DNA of 64,000 bases from Scytonema hofmannii PCC 7110 (GCF_000346485.2 NZ_KQ976354.1:5307805-5371804); one strand, 5' to 3'. Positions 34,430 to 44,366 are shown, numbered from the stretch's first letter. The notes: generated by a model not told the origin, from the letters alone. A program made the numbers and translations.

Positions 34430-36949
34430 TTACAGGCGTTCTTTGGGAAGGAAGGCAATGGGATTCACTGCTCCCTTACCCGACGGGTGAACTTCAAAGT
34501 GTAGGTGGGGACCTGTGCTAAAACCGGTGCTGCCCATTGCAGAAATTTGTTGTCCCTGTTGGATGGGTTGACCTGGTTGCACCATAATACGGCTGTTGTG
34601 ACCGTAGCGAGTCAAGGTGCCATCAGAATGGCGAATATCTACTAAGTAGCCGTAACCACCGTTATTCCAACCAGCCCTTTCAACAACACCTTCAGCGACG
34701 GCATGAATTGGCGTACCAGTTGCGTTAGCGATGTCAATCCCCCGGTGCATTCTTCCCCAGCGAGGACCGTAACCAGAAGTAAGGACACCCTTGGCTGGCC
34801 ACATATAACCAGTGGTGGAAGTCGATGGAGGGGCTAGAGTTTCATCAATCGGTCTGGGTAGATATCTATCTACTGCTGCCAAAGGTGGTAACTGTGGAGT
34901 AACGGTTGTTCCCTGCATGGTTCCCAACACTTCGGAAGCATTCATCCCTCTTGAAGGAGTTGCCACCCGAGGGGCGCGCAGTAACTCTGGATTAACAGGT
35001 TCGTTTGCGGGTCTGCGATTGCCAACTATGGGTTTAACGGGTTGACGGTTCCCGTTACCAGTCATTGGCTTTGGCACTGGAATGGATATTGCACCATTCA
35101 CTCTAGGTGATGAAAACTGTAACGACGAACTGTTTGGCGTGGGAACCTGAATTTGTACCGCGCTCTCATTCTCATTGGATTGAGACACTGTTACTGGCGT
35201 ACTATCTGTTTCAGAGACTGCTGGAACGACAACACTGCCAGATTGCTGAGCACGGTATTTTTCCCGCAGTTTGTTAATTTCTGCTTGTAAACTACGAAGA
35301 CGTTGAGAGTCTTTGACTTTTCTTGCGGCTGAGGAATGAGATTTTTGGGCTTCTCTCATTTCGGCAAAAACTGTTGGTACTGGGCTATCACCACCAACAC
35401 CAAAAGAAGAAGCAGCCGAAGAGTTTGTTTCAGAGTTTGTAGCAGAAGTTGCCGATCGCTCTGTTGTTGATTCTGTCTTAATCGAACTATCTGCAATGAC
35501 TGCTGTTGGGACGGTGACATTGCTATTGTTAGGAACCAAGCTGTTGGTGTTACCTTGTGCAACTTGATTTTTCCGAACGGAATCATCAGCCACAATCGGT
35601 GTGTTTACAGGAACACTGGCATTGTTCTCAATCGATTTATCAGCAGTTGTTCCCGCAAGCCTGTTTTTCCAAGTGGAGTTGTTTGGAACAGCTGGTGTCG
35701 GAGTCGTGACACTGCTGCTGTTGGCAATTGAGTTACTAGCACTCTCTTGTGAAGTACTCGCAGTATTGCCAAAGACAACAGGACTTTGGGGAGTCGCGTT
35801 TGCAGATCGCGGACGGGCGATCGCTACTGAACTCGAAGTGCTGCGGTTTTCTGTGACAGGAACTGTCAGTTTTTGGTTAATCCGGAGTTGATTTGGATTG
35901 TTGAGATTATTGACCTTAACGAGTTCGGAAACTGAAGTGTTGTAATTGCCAGCAATCTCAGCTAGCGTATCTCCAGGTTTTACTTCGTAGGTTGCAGATG
36001 CTTGTACTGATGGATTGACACCTGCGGCAGTTGGTACTTGTGTTGGTACCTTAGTTGTTTCCAACCTCTGCCTTAACCTCGATAAGAGTTTTTCTCTTTC
36101 TACATTGCTTGCTGTCTCTGATGGCTCTGTTACAGTGTTTCTCGATTCTATTTGTGGCTTTTTCTCAAGCACTGTTACCTGTGGCACCCCTGCGGGCATA
36201 ACTGGCAATGCTTCTTGAGCTTGATTTGACCGCAACTCCTTTAAACTTTTTCTTAGACGGTCTGATTTTTGCTGTAATTGGTTCAGCGCGAACTCTTGCT
36301 GCGCCTTCAGTTGAGCATTGACTTCTGGCTCTACTGGATCTTCTGTCTGCACTGCTTCTTGTTGAGCAGGTGCTGACATAGCTTGAGTTCCAACAAAACC
36401 TGAAGCATTAGAGAGCGTTTGTACGGTCTCTTCCTGCTTGATGGTTTGTTGTTGAACGGTGGTTGTTTCCAAAGAAACGCTCCGATCCTCTACCGCTTGA
36501 GATGAGTTGGAAACTACCACTGGCAAAGACACTGGCTGTAAGGGCGTGACCTTTGACGAACCTTGCCACTTAGCTCTTAGCTCAGCGACTTGGGAAATTG
36601 CTGTAGGTTCAACCACAGCAGGGCTTTCTGGCAGACTCACCGATGATACGGCTTGCACCTGCGGCTGAGTTGTGGGAGCCAATTTCACCTTGGTGTCAGA
36701 AGCCGCTGGAATTGTTGAGGCTGTGTTCTGATTGCCTACTGGCTCTGCTGCGATAGCTCGATCGCTCTGTCGAGTTACCAAAAGGCTGGTTGCTCCCATG
36801 GAGATTGCCAAACCAATCATTGCAGCTTTTGTCGGCACCCGGTGGTTGTTTAAGCGTGGATGAATTGCGTTTACCTGTTCCACCGGAACATCATCGCTTT
36901 GGTTATTTTCCAACTCAGCCTTTTCTTTCTTCTTCAATGCTCGTTTCAA
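34430..36949 (-). CDS. LysM and M23 peptidase domain cell-wall protein
   Basis: 839 residues. A basic start and one membrane helix (MIGLAISMGATSLLV, about 44-60) anchor a long Ser/Thr/Pro/Gln-rich region (60-310, with a coiled coil near 220-260). A LysM domain at about 318-362 (YEVKPGDTLAEIAGNYNTS) binds peptidoglycan. Another disordered stretch follows, then a LytM/M23 domain from about 715 to the end: GYGPRWGRMHRGIDIA (His/Asp zinc ligands), and GPHLHFEV (HxH). It would cleave peptide cross-links or activate an amidase at septa (EnvC/NlpD-like). All zinc ligands seem present, so it is likely active. Confidence 0.93.
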   Translation of the reverse strand: MKRALKKKEKAELENNQSDDVPVEQVNAIHPRLNNHRVPTKAAMIGLAISMGATSLLVTRQSDRAIAAEPVGNQNTASTIPAASDTKVKLAPTTQPQVQAVSSVSLPESPAVVEPTAISQVAELRAKWQGSSKVTPLQPVSLPVVVSNSSQAVEDRSVSLETTTVQQQTIKQEETVQTLSNASGFVGTQAMSAPAQQEAVQTEDPVEPEVNAQLKAQQEFALNQLQQKSDRLRKSLKELRSNQAQEALPVMPAGVPQVTVLEKKPQIESRNTVTEPSETASNVEREKLLSRLRQRLETTKVPTQVPTAAGVNPSVQASATYEVKPGDTLAEIAGNYNTSVSELVKVNNLNNPNQLRINQKLTVPVTENRSTSSSVAIARPRSANATPQSPVVFGNTASTSQESASNSIANSSSVTTPTPAVPNNSTWKNRLAGTTADKSIENNASVPVNTPIVADDSVRKNQVAQGNTNSLVPNNSNVTVPTAVIADSSIKTESTTERSATSATNSETNSSAASSFGVGGDSPVPTVFAEMREAQKSHSSAARKVKDSQRLRSLQAEINKLREKYRAQQSGSVVVPAVSETDSTPVTVSQSNENESAVQIQVPTPNSSSLQFSSPRVNGAISIPVPKPMTGNGNRQPVKPIVGNRRPANEPVNPELLRAPRVATPSRGMNASEVLGTMQGTTVTPQLPPLAAVDRYLPRPIDETLAPPSTSTTGYMWPAKGVLTSGYGPRWGRMHRGIDIANATGTPIHAVAEGVVERAGWNNGGYGYLVDIRHSDGTLTRYGHNSRIMVQPGQPIQQGQQISAMGSTGFSTGPHLHFEVHPSGKGAVNPIAFLPKERL

Positions 36950-37833
36950 AGACGACCTCCTACGATCACTAGCGCTTAACTGATCTTTTTTCCAGTTGGA
37001 TACTAGTCAATGATTTAGATCACCAGAAAACTAGATCGAGATCACATACTTCAGAGATACTTACGCAAGATTACCTTGCTTCTCTGATTTAGACAAGTTC
37101 ACACTATATATCAAAAATTTAAATTTAAGAGTTTACTTGTCTGTCTCATGCCTCACACCTTAAAACACACACCATATAAGTTTTTCTCTTTACAGTTGTT
37201 TTTAGCTTTTTTGTTTGAGTTAGTTGGGCTGTTTCTGTAGCCGTTGTAACCTCTTGCCACTAGATGCTGCAACTTCATCACATAAAACTCACCCTGCTGT
37301 AGATATCTTCAAAGTTTTTCCTTCCAATCCGTCTACCTCACACGCGACTTTACGTTGATTATTCCCCAAAAAACAACCGTATTAACTCGCAGGCTATTTT
37401 TCTGGGGAATCAAATTACACTCATCGATACATAACTTAAATGCTTACTTTGACTGGCTTTCCAGATTTTTGTTCCCCTGTTGCAGGGCAACCCAAATTCA
37501 CAAAAATCTATCGTTTTTCTTTAGCTCTTCACCTCTAGATATATACAAATTTCTTATATATCTCTATCTCTTCTCTTAAGTATTTGCCCCTAATTTTTGA
37601 GAACTATGATAAATTTTAGTATAATTTACATCATTCTTACCGCATAAGTAACTGCAAAATCTTTTTACGTAATTTTCTCTACAGAGAATATTGATTAACT
37701 TGAAGTCCGCAACTTTACTTAGGAATTCCAATACCCGTTTTTTAGTACAGCATGGTGTAGATAAACTAACCATTAAAAATCATTTAAAAGCTTAGAATAC
37801 AAGCTTTTGCGCCTTCTGCCTTATTATCGCTCT
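36950..37833. other. Gene-free stretch
   Basis: About 880 bp upstream of the LysM/M23 gene. It has short overlapping open frames on both strands without protein-like composition. Nothing recognised; it probably holds a long leader or a decayed gene. Confidence 0.5.
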
Positions 37834-38295
37834 CTATTGCAAGTAACCAAGCTGACGGCGGGCTTCAAATAAACCTACGGCTACACTCACCGAAAGATTT
37901 AAGCTACGGACATTCGGTTCGTTCATGGGAATGTAGAGAGTGGTATCACAAGCCGATTTAACTTCAGGTGCTAGCCCAGTCGTTTCACTGCCAAATAGCA
38001 ACCAGTCATCAGGTTGAAATTGAAAGCTAGCGTAATTACAACGCCCACCAACGCTAAAGCCCAGCCATCTTCCACCTCGCAACTGATGCACTGCTTTAAA
38101 AGCTTCCAGAGATTCATGATAGTGGAGTTTGACAAAAGGCCAGTAGTCCAATCCAGCTCTTTTCAGGTAGCGATCGCTGATTTCAAACCCCAGCGGTCCT
38201 ACCAAATGCAATTCAGTACCTGTAGCCGCACAAGTACGAGCAATATTCCCCGTGTTGGGAGGGATCAGTGGGTTAACTAAAACAACCTGGGGCAT
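37834..38295 (-). CDS. trmL: tRNA (cytidine(34)-2'-O)-methyltransferase
   Basis: 153 residues, the size of TrmL. SPOUT-family motifs: NPLIPPNTGNIARTCAATG (motif 1, Arg of the catalytic site), WLLFGSETTGLAPEV (motif 2) and IPMNEPNVRSLNLSVSVAVGLFEARRQL (motif 3 knot, split here as IPMNEPNVRSLNLS and VSVAVGLFEA). It adds 2'-O-methyl to C34/U34 of Leu tRNAs with SAM. Full length. The downstream gap carries repeat arrays. Confidence 0.95.
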   Translation of the reverse strand: MPQVVLVNPLIPPNTGNIARTCAATGTELHLVGPLGFEISDRYLKRAGLDYWPFVKLHYHESLEAFKAVHQLRGGRWLGFSVGGRCNYASFQFQPDDWLLFGSETTGLAPEVKSACDTTLYIPMNEPNVRSLNLSVSVAVGLFEARRQLGYLQ

Positions 38296-38686
38296 TTGCG
38301 GAGAAAGAGATATATTAGAACAAACAATGTATCAAATTTTCCAAATCTATCTACAGATAGAAGTTATCTATAGTTTTTTTTTATAAATCTTTTTTAACAC
38401 TTGTGATTAGAAATTTAAAATTGCTACAGAATCTTTTAAGAACAGTTTTTTATAGTTCTACAGATACATATGACGATTTTTTACAAAATGTATAGCTAAA
38501 TTCAATATACAAAAAATTTATCTAAAAACCGGGCTGCTAGAAGAAAATCTGTTTTATGGGGATTTTGGATTTTGGATTTTGGATTTTGGATTTTGGATTG
38601 AGGATTGAGGATTGGGGATTAAGTTATTGTTCCTAGTCCCCTACTCCCTACTCCCTACTCCCTACTCCCTACTCCCCACTCCCCAA
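38296..38686. other. Repeat-rich intergenic region
   Basis: 391 bp between trmL and gshA. It contains two tandem arrays listed separately and AT-rich DNA; no frame or RNA recognised. Confidence 0.6.
38566..38616. repeat. GATTTTG/GATTGAG heptameric array
   Basis: GATTTTG repeated four to five times, then GATTGAG and GATTGGG units. Same motif as the inverted repeat behind glgC. Confidence 0.85.
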
Positions 38687-38690
38687 TTAA
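38634..38690. repeat. CTACTCC(C) heptameric array
   Basis: Six or seven CTACTCC/CACTCCC units directly behind the gshA stop. It is the same family as the in-frame repeats in HK2, the debranching enzyme and the HpnB-like gene. Confidence 0.9.
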
Positions 38691-39883
38691 ATGACAGAAG
38701 AACACAATTTGTCTTCTAATTCAATTTCGCGTTCCTTAGCTGCGCCAATCGCTTGGGAAATAATGTGTCTTGGGCTAATACCCAAAGCATAGAGTTGCAG
38801 CCATTGTTGGGCTTCATTGCCTTCTCGCAGAATTTTTTGTAACGGTGATAGAAAACAAGCAAAACCGTGTTGTTTTGCGATCGCCCATACATCCTGATAG
38901 ATTTCATTAATCCAATCTCTAGCTGAGAGAGTTCTGCCATCTTGCCAATGCCTGAGTTGAGCATCAAGACTGGTAGTGGCAGCAGCTGCTTCATTTGCCA
39001 TTGAGAGAGAGATGAGTTCCTCAGGTGAGAACTTACTTTGAATTAAAGGATCTAACTGAGGGTTTTCGATAACCTGTAACAACCGTGCTTCTAGGAAAGC
39101 AGTAATGGCAAGCAAGGCGACTGGATCTATGACTAGATCGCAAATTCGTAACTCCAGACGATTTAAATCATATGGACGGCGATCGCCATTTGGTCTAACT
39201 GACATCCACAAATGACGAACATTTTGCATTGTGCCAGCTGCCAACTGACTTTCCACCCATTGAACGTGGTGGGCGTGGCTTTCAAACAAAGGCACATAAG
39301 CAGGCGTTTGTGGAAAAATGCCCCATCGAGTGGAGTGATAACCTGTTGCTTTTCCATCGATAAAAGGCGATGAAGCACTAAGAGCAAGGAACAAGGGCGC
39401 TTCCACCCTAATAATTCGGCACGCCCGCATTAATAATTCCAAATCGCTAATGCCTATATTGATATGAACGCTGGCTGTAACGACTTTTGTTCCGTAACTT
39501 TGCTCAATGTAATCGTGATAAGGATTTGTTGGATCGGAGCGAAAGAAGCGAGTACTATCACCTAAGGATAAAGAACTTCCTGGGATGACAGTATAGTCGC
39601 CCAATTGCTTGATATAATTTCGCAACTTTATACGAGGCTGTAGTAAAGCACACAACAACTGGTCGTAACTTTCTGATGGTGCCGTTGTGTATTCTACGTT
39701 GCGGTTATCTGGCTCTCGTACAAATCCATCTAAAGATGTGACAATCTTATCGGAGAGACCGACGATATCACCATTGGCTGTACCAGTGTACATCTCTACT
39801 TCAAAGCCTTTTGACAGCACCTTAATTTTCCCCTCGGCTCTCCATACTTCTAAATTGTATCTGGAATAACGAAATTTCTGCAT
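38687..39883 (-). CDS. gshA: Glutamate-cysteine ligase, cyanobacterial type
   Basis: 398 residues from ATG 39883. A GTG at 39820 (VLSKGFEVEMYTGT) has a better ribosome site (GAGGGG) and matches where relatives start, so the first 21 residues are probably not translated. FEVEMYTGT, VEYTTAPSESYDQLL, ASVHINIGISDLELLMRACRI and RPYDLNRLELRICD are typical of the cyanobacterial glutamate-cysteine ligase, unrelated in sequence to E. coli GshA. First enzyme of glutathione synthesis (ATP, Glu, Cys). The tail LCSSVI and stop run into a repeat array. Confidence 0.92.
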   Translation of the reverse strand: MQKFRYSRYNLEVWRAEGKIKVLSKGFEVEMYTGTANGDIVGLSDKIVTSLDGFVREPDNRNVEYTTAPSESYDQLLCALLQPRIKLRNYIKQLGDYTVIPGSSLSLGDSTRFFRSDPTNPYHDYIEQSYGTKVVTASVHINIGISDLELLMRACRIIRVEAPLFLALSASSPFIDGKATGYHSTRWGIFPQTPAYVPLFESHAHHVQWVESQLAAGTMQNVRHLWMSVRPNGDRRPYDLNRLELRICDLVIDPVALLAITAFLEARLLQVIENPQLDPLIQSKFSPEELISLSMANEAAAATTSLDAQLRHWQDGRTLSARDWINEIYQDVWAIAKQHGFACFLSPLQKILREGNEAQQWLQLYALGISPRHIISQAIGAAKEREIELEDKLCSSVI

Positions 39884-39896
39884 CCTACATTTGGGT

Positions 39897-39962
39897 TAGT
39901 GGTTAGTGGTCACTGGTCACTGGTCACTGGTCACTGATTAGTAGCTACCAACAACTAACAAT
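39897..39962. repeat. AGTGGTTAGTGG/AGTGACC heptameric arrays
   Basis: GGTTAGTGGTTAGTGG followed by four GTCACTG units and CTAACA units: two STRR families meet here, between gshA and the deacetylase gene. The second touches the deacetylase stop. Confidence 0.9.
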
Positions 39963-40873
39963 TAACAAATACGATATACTTCGCTAGCAGCACGATGCAG
40001 GAGCGAGTGACGCCATACCAGCGATTTCATATCATCAGCGTAACCACCGCCAATCACACAGGCGGTAGGGTAACCAGCTGCAACGCAGGTACTCAAAACC
40101 TGCATTTCGCGCCGAAAAATGCCTGTATCTGTGAGTGCTAATTTTCCCAAAGAGTCACCTATATGAGGGTCTACACCAGCGTCGTAAAATACCAAATCTG
40201 GCTTGACATTAGATAACAAATCTGGTAGAGAATTTGCCAACGTTTGCAAGTAAGCATCATCTTCCATTCCCACTGGTAAAGGAACATCTAAATTGCTTTT
40301 CTGTTTTGTACCTGGAAAATTGACTTCACAGTGCATTGAGAAAGTAAAAACACTATCATCTTCCTGAAAAATAAAAGCAGTGCCATCTCCTTGATGCACA
40401 TCCAGATCTACAATCAAAATTTGTTGAACAAGACCGAGTTTTTGCAACACGCGGGCTGCAATTGCCAAATCGTTGAAAATGCAAAAACCAGATCCATAAC
40501 TGGGAAAAGCATGATGAGTTCCGCCTGCAGTATTGCAAGCCAAACCGTTCTGAAGTGCGAGTTGAGCAGTGAGAATAGTACCGCCAACTGCTACACAGGT
40601 ACGATTGACTAGTGCTGGACTCCAAGGTAAGCCGATGCGCCGTTGTGCTTTGGCATCTAAAGTACCTTCGATGTAAGCTTGAACGTACTCCGCAGTGTGA
40701 ACTAACTCGATAAATTCTTTTGGTGGACGCGAGGGTTGATGAAATTGTTCTTTTTGTGCCACCCCATCATGTAGTAGCAGTTCATAAAGTAATTTAAACT
40801 TGGGCATCGGGAAGCGATGACCTTCGGGTAATGAGGCAACGTAATCGGGATGGTAAATAATAGGTAAATCCAT
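39962..40873 (-). CDS. Histone deacetylase family protein
   Basis: 303 residues. HDAC-fold motifs: GGTHHAFPSYGSGFC (tandem His), IVDLDVHQGDGTAFI (zinc ligands Asp-x-His, D at the third site in FYDAGVDPHIGD), and GGGYADD near the end. It belongs to the class II/IV-like bacterial deacetylases (acetylpolyamine, acetoin-utilisation AcuC-like). Zinc site complete, so likely active on acetylated small molecules or proteins. Transcribed in the same direction as the cyclase downstream of it on the genome map but upstream in reading order, with 53 bp between. Confidence 0.92.
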   Translation of the reverse strand: MDLPIIYHPDYVASLPEGHRFPMPKFKLLYELLLHDGVAQKEQFHQPSRPPKEFIELVHTAEYVQAYIEGTLDAKAQRRIGLPWSPALVNRTCVAVGGTILTAQLALQNGLACNTAGGTHHAFPSYGSGFCIFNDLAIAARVLQKLGLVQQILIVDLDVHQGDGTAFIFQEDDSVFTFSMHCEVNFPGTKQKSNLDVPLPVGMEDDAYLQTLANSLPDLLSNVKPDLVFYDAGVDPHIGDSLGKLALTDTGIFRREMQVLSTCVAAGYPTACVIGGGYADDMKSLVWRHSLLHRAASEVYRIC

Positions 40874-40926
40874 ATGACTCTATTGAAACTCGTCTCTCCT
40901 AGTGGAAAGACGAGGAGGTGTTTTAA

Positions 40927-42843
40927 TTACAAGAGATGTGATACTTTTTGGTACTTACTCAGAGCCAGCAAAGGAAAAACTTGTTGATAGAGGTGATATT
41001 TCAAATAGAAATGTCCTGGAAAACCGGTTCCTGTAAACTCTGATTCGTACCAAGTGCCATTGGGCTTTTGTGTTTCTGTTAAATAATGGATTCCCCGTTG
41101 AATTGCGGTACGCGCAAACTTACCAGTTGCTTCACCTGCAGCTATTAATCCCAATAAAGCCCACGCTGTTTGAGATGCTGTGCTGGTTCCTTTACCTTTT
41201 AGGCTTGGGTCATCGTAGCTTCTACAAGTTTCTCCCCAACCACCATCGGTATTTTGACACCCAACTAACCAAGCTGCACCTTTTTCGATCCGAACTTGTG
41301 TTCTTTCTGGAGCTATGAGAGATAAAGCTGTCAAAACTCCACTTGTGCCATAAATATAGTTCACGCCCCAACGACCAAACCAGCAACCTTCCGGTTCTTG
41401 CTCTTGCAAAAGATAGGTAATTGCTCGTTCAAGTTTGTCATCATCAATAAACAGGTTACAGCCACCAAGCATTTCTAACACCCTGGCTGTAACATCTGCG
41501 GTATTTGGATCGATCATGGCTTTGAGATCCCCATAGGGAATGAGGTTGATCCAATCTTGGTCGTTATCCAGATCGAAAGCAGCCCAACCACCAGCCCGAC
41601 ATTGCATGGAAGCAATCCAGTTAACAGCACGAGTCATTGCTGCTTGTTTCAATTTTTCGTTGGGAAGTTTTACCACATCCAACGCCATGACTACGACGGC
41701 TGTATCGTCTACATCGGGATAAAAGCTATTATCAAATTCAAATGCCCATGCTCCTGGTTTGCCTTGGCGATTTTTCACCGACCAATCACCATAATCCAGA
41801 ATTTGCTTGTTTAACAACCATTCTCCTGCTCTCACAAGAGCAGGGCGATCTGGTGCTAATCCTGAAGCAACAAGCGATCGCATCACCCAAGCGGTATCCC
41901 AAACAGGGGAAATACAAGGTTGTACTGTGTAGGTATTCTCTGTTTCAATGACAAAATTGTCAACGGCTCGCAATCCTCTTTCGACAATGGGGTCTGCTGC
42001 ATCGTAACCCAAAGCCCGTAAAGCGAGTAGTGAATTGAGCATAGCAGGAATAATACCACCCCAATCACCTGTTGCTTCTTGTCGCTCTAATATCCATCGC
42101 TCTGCAGCCTGAATACCTTCTTCGCGGAAAGGCACTAAATTCAAGTTTTCTGCTAATTTAAAAGCATTGTCAAGTATAATGAATACATCCGTCCAATCAC
42201 CTTGACGGGGTAACTCAAATTTGGCTCCCTCGACACCTTCAGTATAAAGTTCGTCTAAGGTGATAGCTGGGTTAGTGACAAACACTGGTTTGCGATCGCA
42301 AACAATCAGTAGTGGGACAGTACTTGACCTAGCCCAGCTAGACATCTCGTAGATATTAAATAAAAAATTTGAGGGTAATAACATCACCCAAGGTGGTAGC
42401 GAAGGAATACCCCGCCAGTCGTAGCATCCTATCAAAGCTAGGTGTAGCTTCGTAAAAATACGAGTTCGGCTGATACCACCACGCTCCAAGATAAACTTCC
42501 GCGCTTTCACCATCCCCGGATCTGTCTCTGAAACACCAAGCAACTTCAGTGCCATATATGCTTCAACTGAGGTACTGAGTTCCCCTCCATCTCCGTAAAA
42601 AAGTTCCCAGCCTCCGTGGTCTCGTTGTTGAGCACGCAGATACGCTTCAACTTTGTGTAAAGGTCTTTCGCTGTCCGTTCCCCAAATTTTATGGAGAAGG
42701 ACAACTTCGGCTGTTATTGTAACATTTGATTCTAGCTCAGCCCACCAATAACCATCCGGATATTGAAGCGAAAGAAGATAATTCTGATTAGATGCGATCG
42801 CGAATTGTATACGGGAAACTGTCTGTTTGTCCTGTATTTGCAT
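40927..42843 (-). CDS. shc: Squalene-hopene cyclase
   Basis: 638 residues from the ATG at 42843 (MQIQDKQTVSRI); the frame continues 25 codons further to 42918, but relatives start here. Terpene-cyclase repeats (QW motifs such as QNTDGGWGE, QCRAGGWAAF and QEPEGCWFGRWG) run through it and the catalytic acid motif DXDD is DVDDTAV. It folds squalene to hopene, the scaffold of hopanoids, at the membrane. Divergent from an HpnB-like glycosyltransferase gene across only 111 bp, so the two form a hopanoid pair with a shared control region. Confidence 0.96.
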   Translation of the reverse strand: MQIQDKQTVSRIQFAIASNQNYLLSLQYPDGYWWAELESNVTITAEVVLLHKIWGTDSERPLHKVEAYLRAQQRDHGGWELFYGDGGELSTSVEAYMALKLLGVSETDPGMVKARKFILERGGISRTRIFTKLHLALIGCYDWRGIPSLPPWVMLLPSNFLFNIYEMSSWARSSTVPLLIVCDRKPVFVTNPAITLDELYTEGVEGAKFELPRQGDWTDVFIILDNAFKLAENLNLVPFREEGIQAAERWILERQEATGDWGGIIPAMLNSLLALRALGYDAADPIVERGLRAVDNFVIETENTYTVQPCISPVWDTAWVMRSLVASGLAPDRPALVRAGEWLLNKQILDYGDWSVKNRQGKPGAWAFEFDNSFYPDVDDTAVVVMALDVVKLPNEKLKQAAMTRAVNWIASMQCRAGGWAAFDLDNDQDWINLIPYGDLKAMIDPNTADVTARVLEMLGGCNLFIDDDKLERAITYLLQEQEPEGCWFGRWGVNYIYGTSGVLTALSLIAPERTQVRIEKGAAWLVGCQNTDGGWGETCRSYDDPSLKGKGTSTASQTAWALLGLIAAGEATGKFARTAIQRGIHYLTETQKPNGTWYESEFTGTGFPGHFYLKYHLYQQVFPLLALSKYQKVSHLL

Positions 42844-42954
42844 AGTTTTCCGCTTGTCCTCACAAACTCCACACACTGATAACACGTAGAAAAATTCTTT
42901 TCCTACCATGAGTTGCATTGTAATGTGTTTTTTGTGTAGAAATATGAAAATACG

Positions 42955-44259
42955 ATGAGCATTGAAATTGGATTGTGGCTTTCGGTTCTCTCCTTAACAA
43001 TTTGGATTGTACTCGTAAGTTTTTGGGGTCAGTTTTGGCGGTGCAATCAACAATTTACAAGACAGGAAACAGATTTACCCATGTTCCCCAGTGTGTGTGT
43101 TGTTGTACCTGCAAGAAATGAAGCCGACGTACTACCAATCTCTTTGCGATCGCTCCTCACCCAAGATTATCCTGGTTCTCTCTCTTTTGTTTTGGTAGAC
43201 GATGGAAGTACAGATGGGACAGCTAGTGTTGCTTTTAACATTGCCCAAGAACTCAACAAATCTGACCAATTGAAAGTTTTGAGTGCAGAACCACTGCCTT
43301 CCGGTTGGACGGGTAAGTTGTGGGCGCTACACCAAGGTATTCAGTATACTCAAACTCTCAAGGAGCCACCAGATTATTTTCTTCTCAGCGACGCCGATAT
43401 TGAACACGATGCGTTGAATGTCCGTTCTTTAGTTGTAAAAGCACAACAAGAAAATTTAGAGCTTGTTTCCCTGATGGTAAAGCTGAGGTGCGAGCATTTT
43501 TGGGAAAAACTACTCATTCCAGCCTTTGTCTTTTTCTTTCAAAAACTTTATCCCTTCCCTTGGGTTAACGATCCCACGAAACCCACAGCAGCTGCGGCGG
43601 GTGGATGTATCTTGATAAGCCGTGAAGCTTTAAACGAAATTGGCGGTATTGAGAGCATTCGGACTGCACTCATTGATGATTGTACCCTAGCGCAAGCGGT
43701 GAAGAAGAGAAGACTGGGGATTGGGGACAAGGGAGAACATTCTATTTTGTCTTCCCCTACTCACCACTCCCCACTCACGACTCCCCCCCAAATGTCTTCC
43801 CCTACTCACCACTCCCCACTCACCACTCCCCCCAAAAAAGGTCGAATTTGGCTGGGGCTAACTCACTCAACCTACAGCTTGCGACCTTATACATCCCTAG
43901 AAACAATTTGGAATATGGTAGCCCGAACTGCTTTTACACAGCTACATTATTCTTTAGGGATGTTAATAGTCACTCTATTCGGGATGATACTTGTTTACAT
44001 GGTGCCACCTCTATGTGCAATTACCGGAGCGATCGCCGGAAACTGGATTGTAGCGATTGTGGGTTTATTTGGTTGGCTTTTGATGTCTTACGCCTACTTC
44101 CCCACAGTGAAATTTTATAGTTGTTCCCCTTTATTCGCATTTTGCTTAAGTGCGATCGCATTCCTTTACACGCTGATGACATTAGATTCTGCATTGCGTC
44201 ATTGGCAAAAGCGCGGAGGAGCCTGGAAAGGACGAGTATATTCTGAAACTTTAGGTTAG
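42955..44259 (+). CDS. hpnB: Hopene-associated glycosyltransferase HpnB-like
   Basis: 434 residues. Membrane helix at the start (IWIVLVSFWGQFW), GT2 domain with VVVPARNEADVLPISL and VLVDDGSTDGTASVA, DXD-like LSDADIEHD, and C-terminal helices. It is the 'hopene-associated' GT2 group found next to cyclase genes. An in-frame repeat insertion, 43722-43836, adds about 40 residues rich in Ser/Pro/Thr/His (SPTHHSPLTTPP twice) between the GT-A core and the C-terminal helices. Acts at the cytoplasmic membrane, substrate presumed hopanoid-related. Confidence 0.88.
   Translation: MSIEIGLWLSVLSLTIWIVLVSFWGQFWRCNQQFTRQETDLPMFPSVCVVVPARNEADVLPISLRSLLTQDYPGSLSFVLVDDGSTDGTASVAFNIAQELNKSDQLKVLSAEPLPSGWTGKLWALHQGIQYTQTLKEPPDYFLLSDADIEHDALNVRSLVVKAQQENLELVSLMVKLRCEHFWEKLLIPAFVFFFQKLYPFPWVNDPTKPTAAAAGGCILISREALNEIGGIESIRTALIDDCTLAQAVKKRRLGIGDKGEHSILSSPTHHSPLTTPPQMSSPTHHSPLTTPPKKGRIWLGLTHSTYSLRPYTSLETIWNMVARTAFTQLHYSLGMLIVTLFGMILVYMVPPLCAITGAIAGNWIVAIVGLFGWLLMSYAYFPTVKFYSCSPLFAFCLSAIAFLYTLMTLDSALRHWQKRGGAWKGRVYSETLG
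43722..43836. repeat. In-frame CCCCTACTCACCACTCCCC repeats in the HpnB-like gene
   Basis: GGGGATTGGGG followed by two near-identical 39-bp units (TCTTCCCCTACTCACCACTC and CCCACTCACGACTCC types), the intergenic CTACTCC family. They encode SSPTHHSPLTTPP twice. Confidence 0.85.
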
Positions 44260-44363
44260 TTGTTAGTTGTTAGTTGTTAGTTGTTGGTTGTTAGTTGTTA
44301 ACTACTAACCACTATCCACTAACCACTATCCACTAACCACTATCCACTAACCACCAACCAAAT
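44254..44363. repeat. GTTAGTT / CACTAAC heptameric arrays (inverted pair)
   Basis: Five GTTAGTT units then CTAACCACTATCCACTAACC units fill the gap between the HpnB-like gene and the DevC-like gene and can pair into a long hairpin. Confidence 0.9.
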
Positions 44364-44366
44364 TTT

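Noticed and set aside
37355-37773. Short frames on both strands upstream of the LysM/M23 gene
   Set aside because: Composition (Phe/Leu/Tyr/Ser runs) and lack of ribosome sites suggest chance frames in AT-rich DNA.
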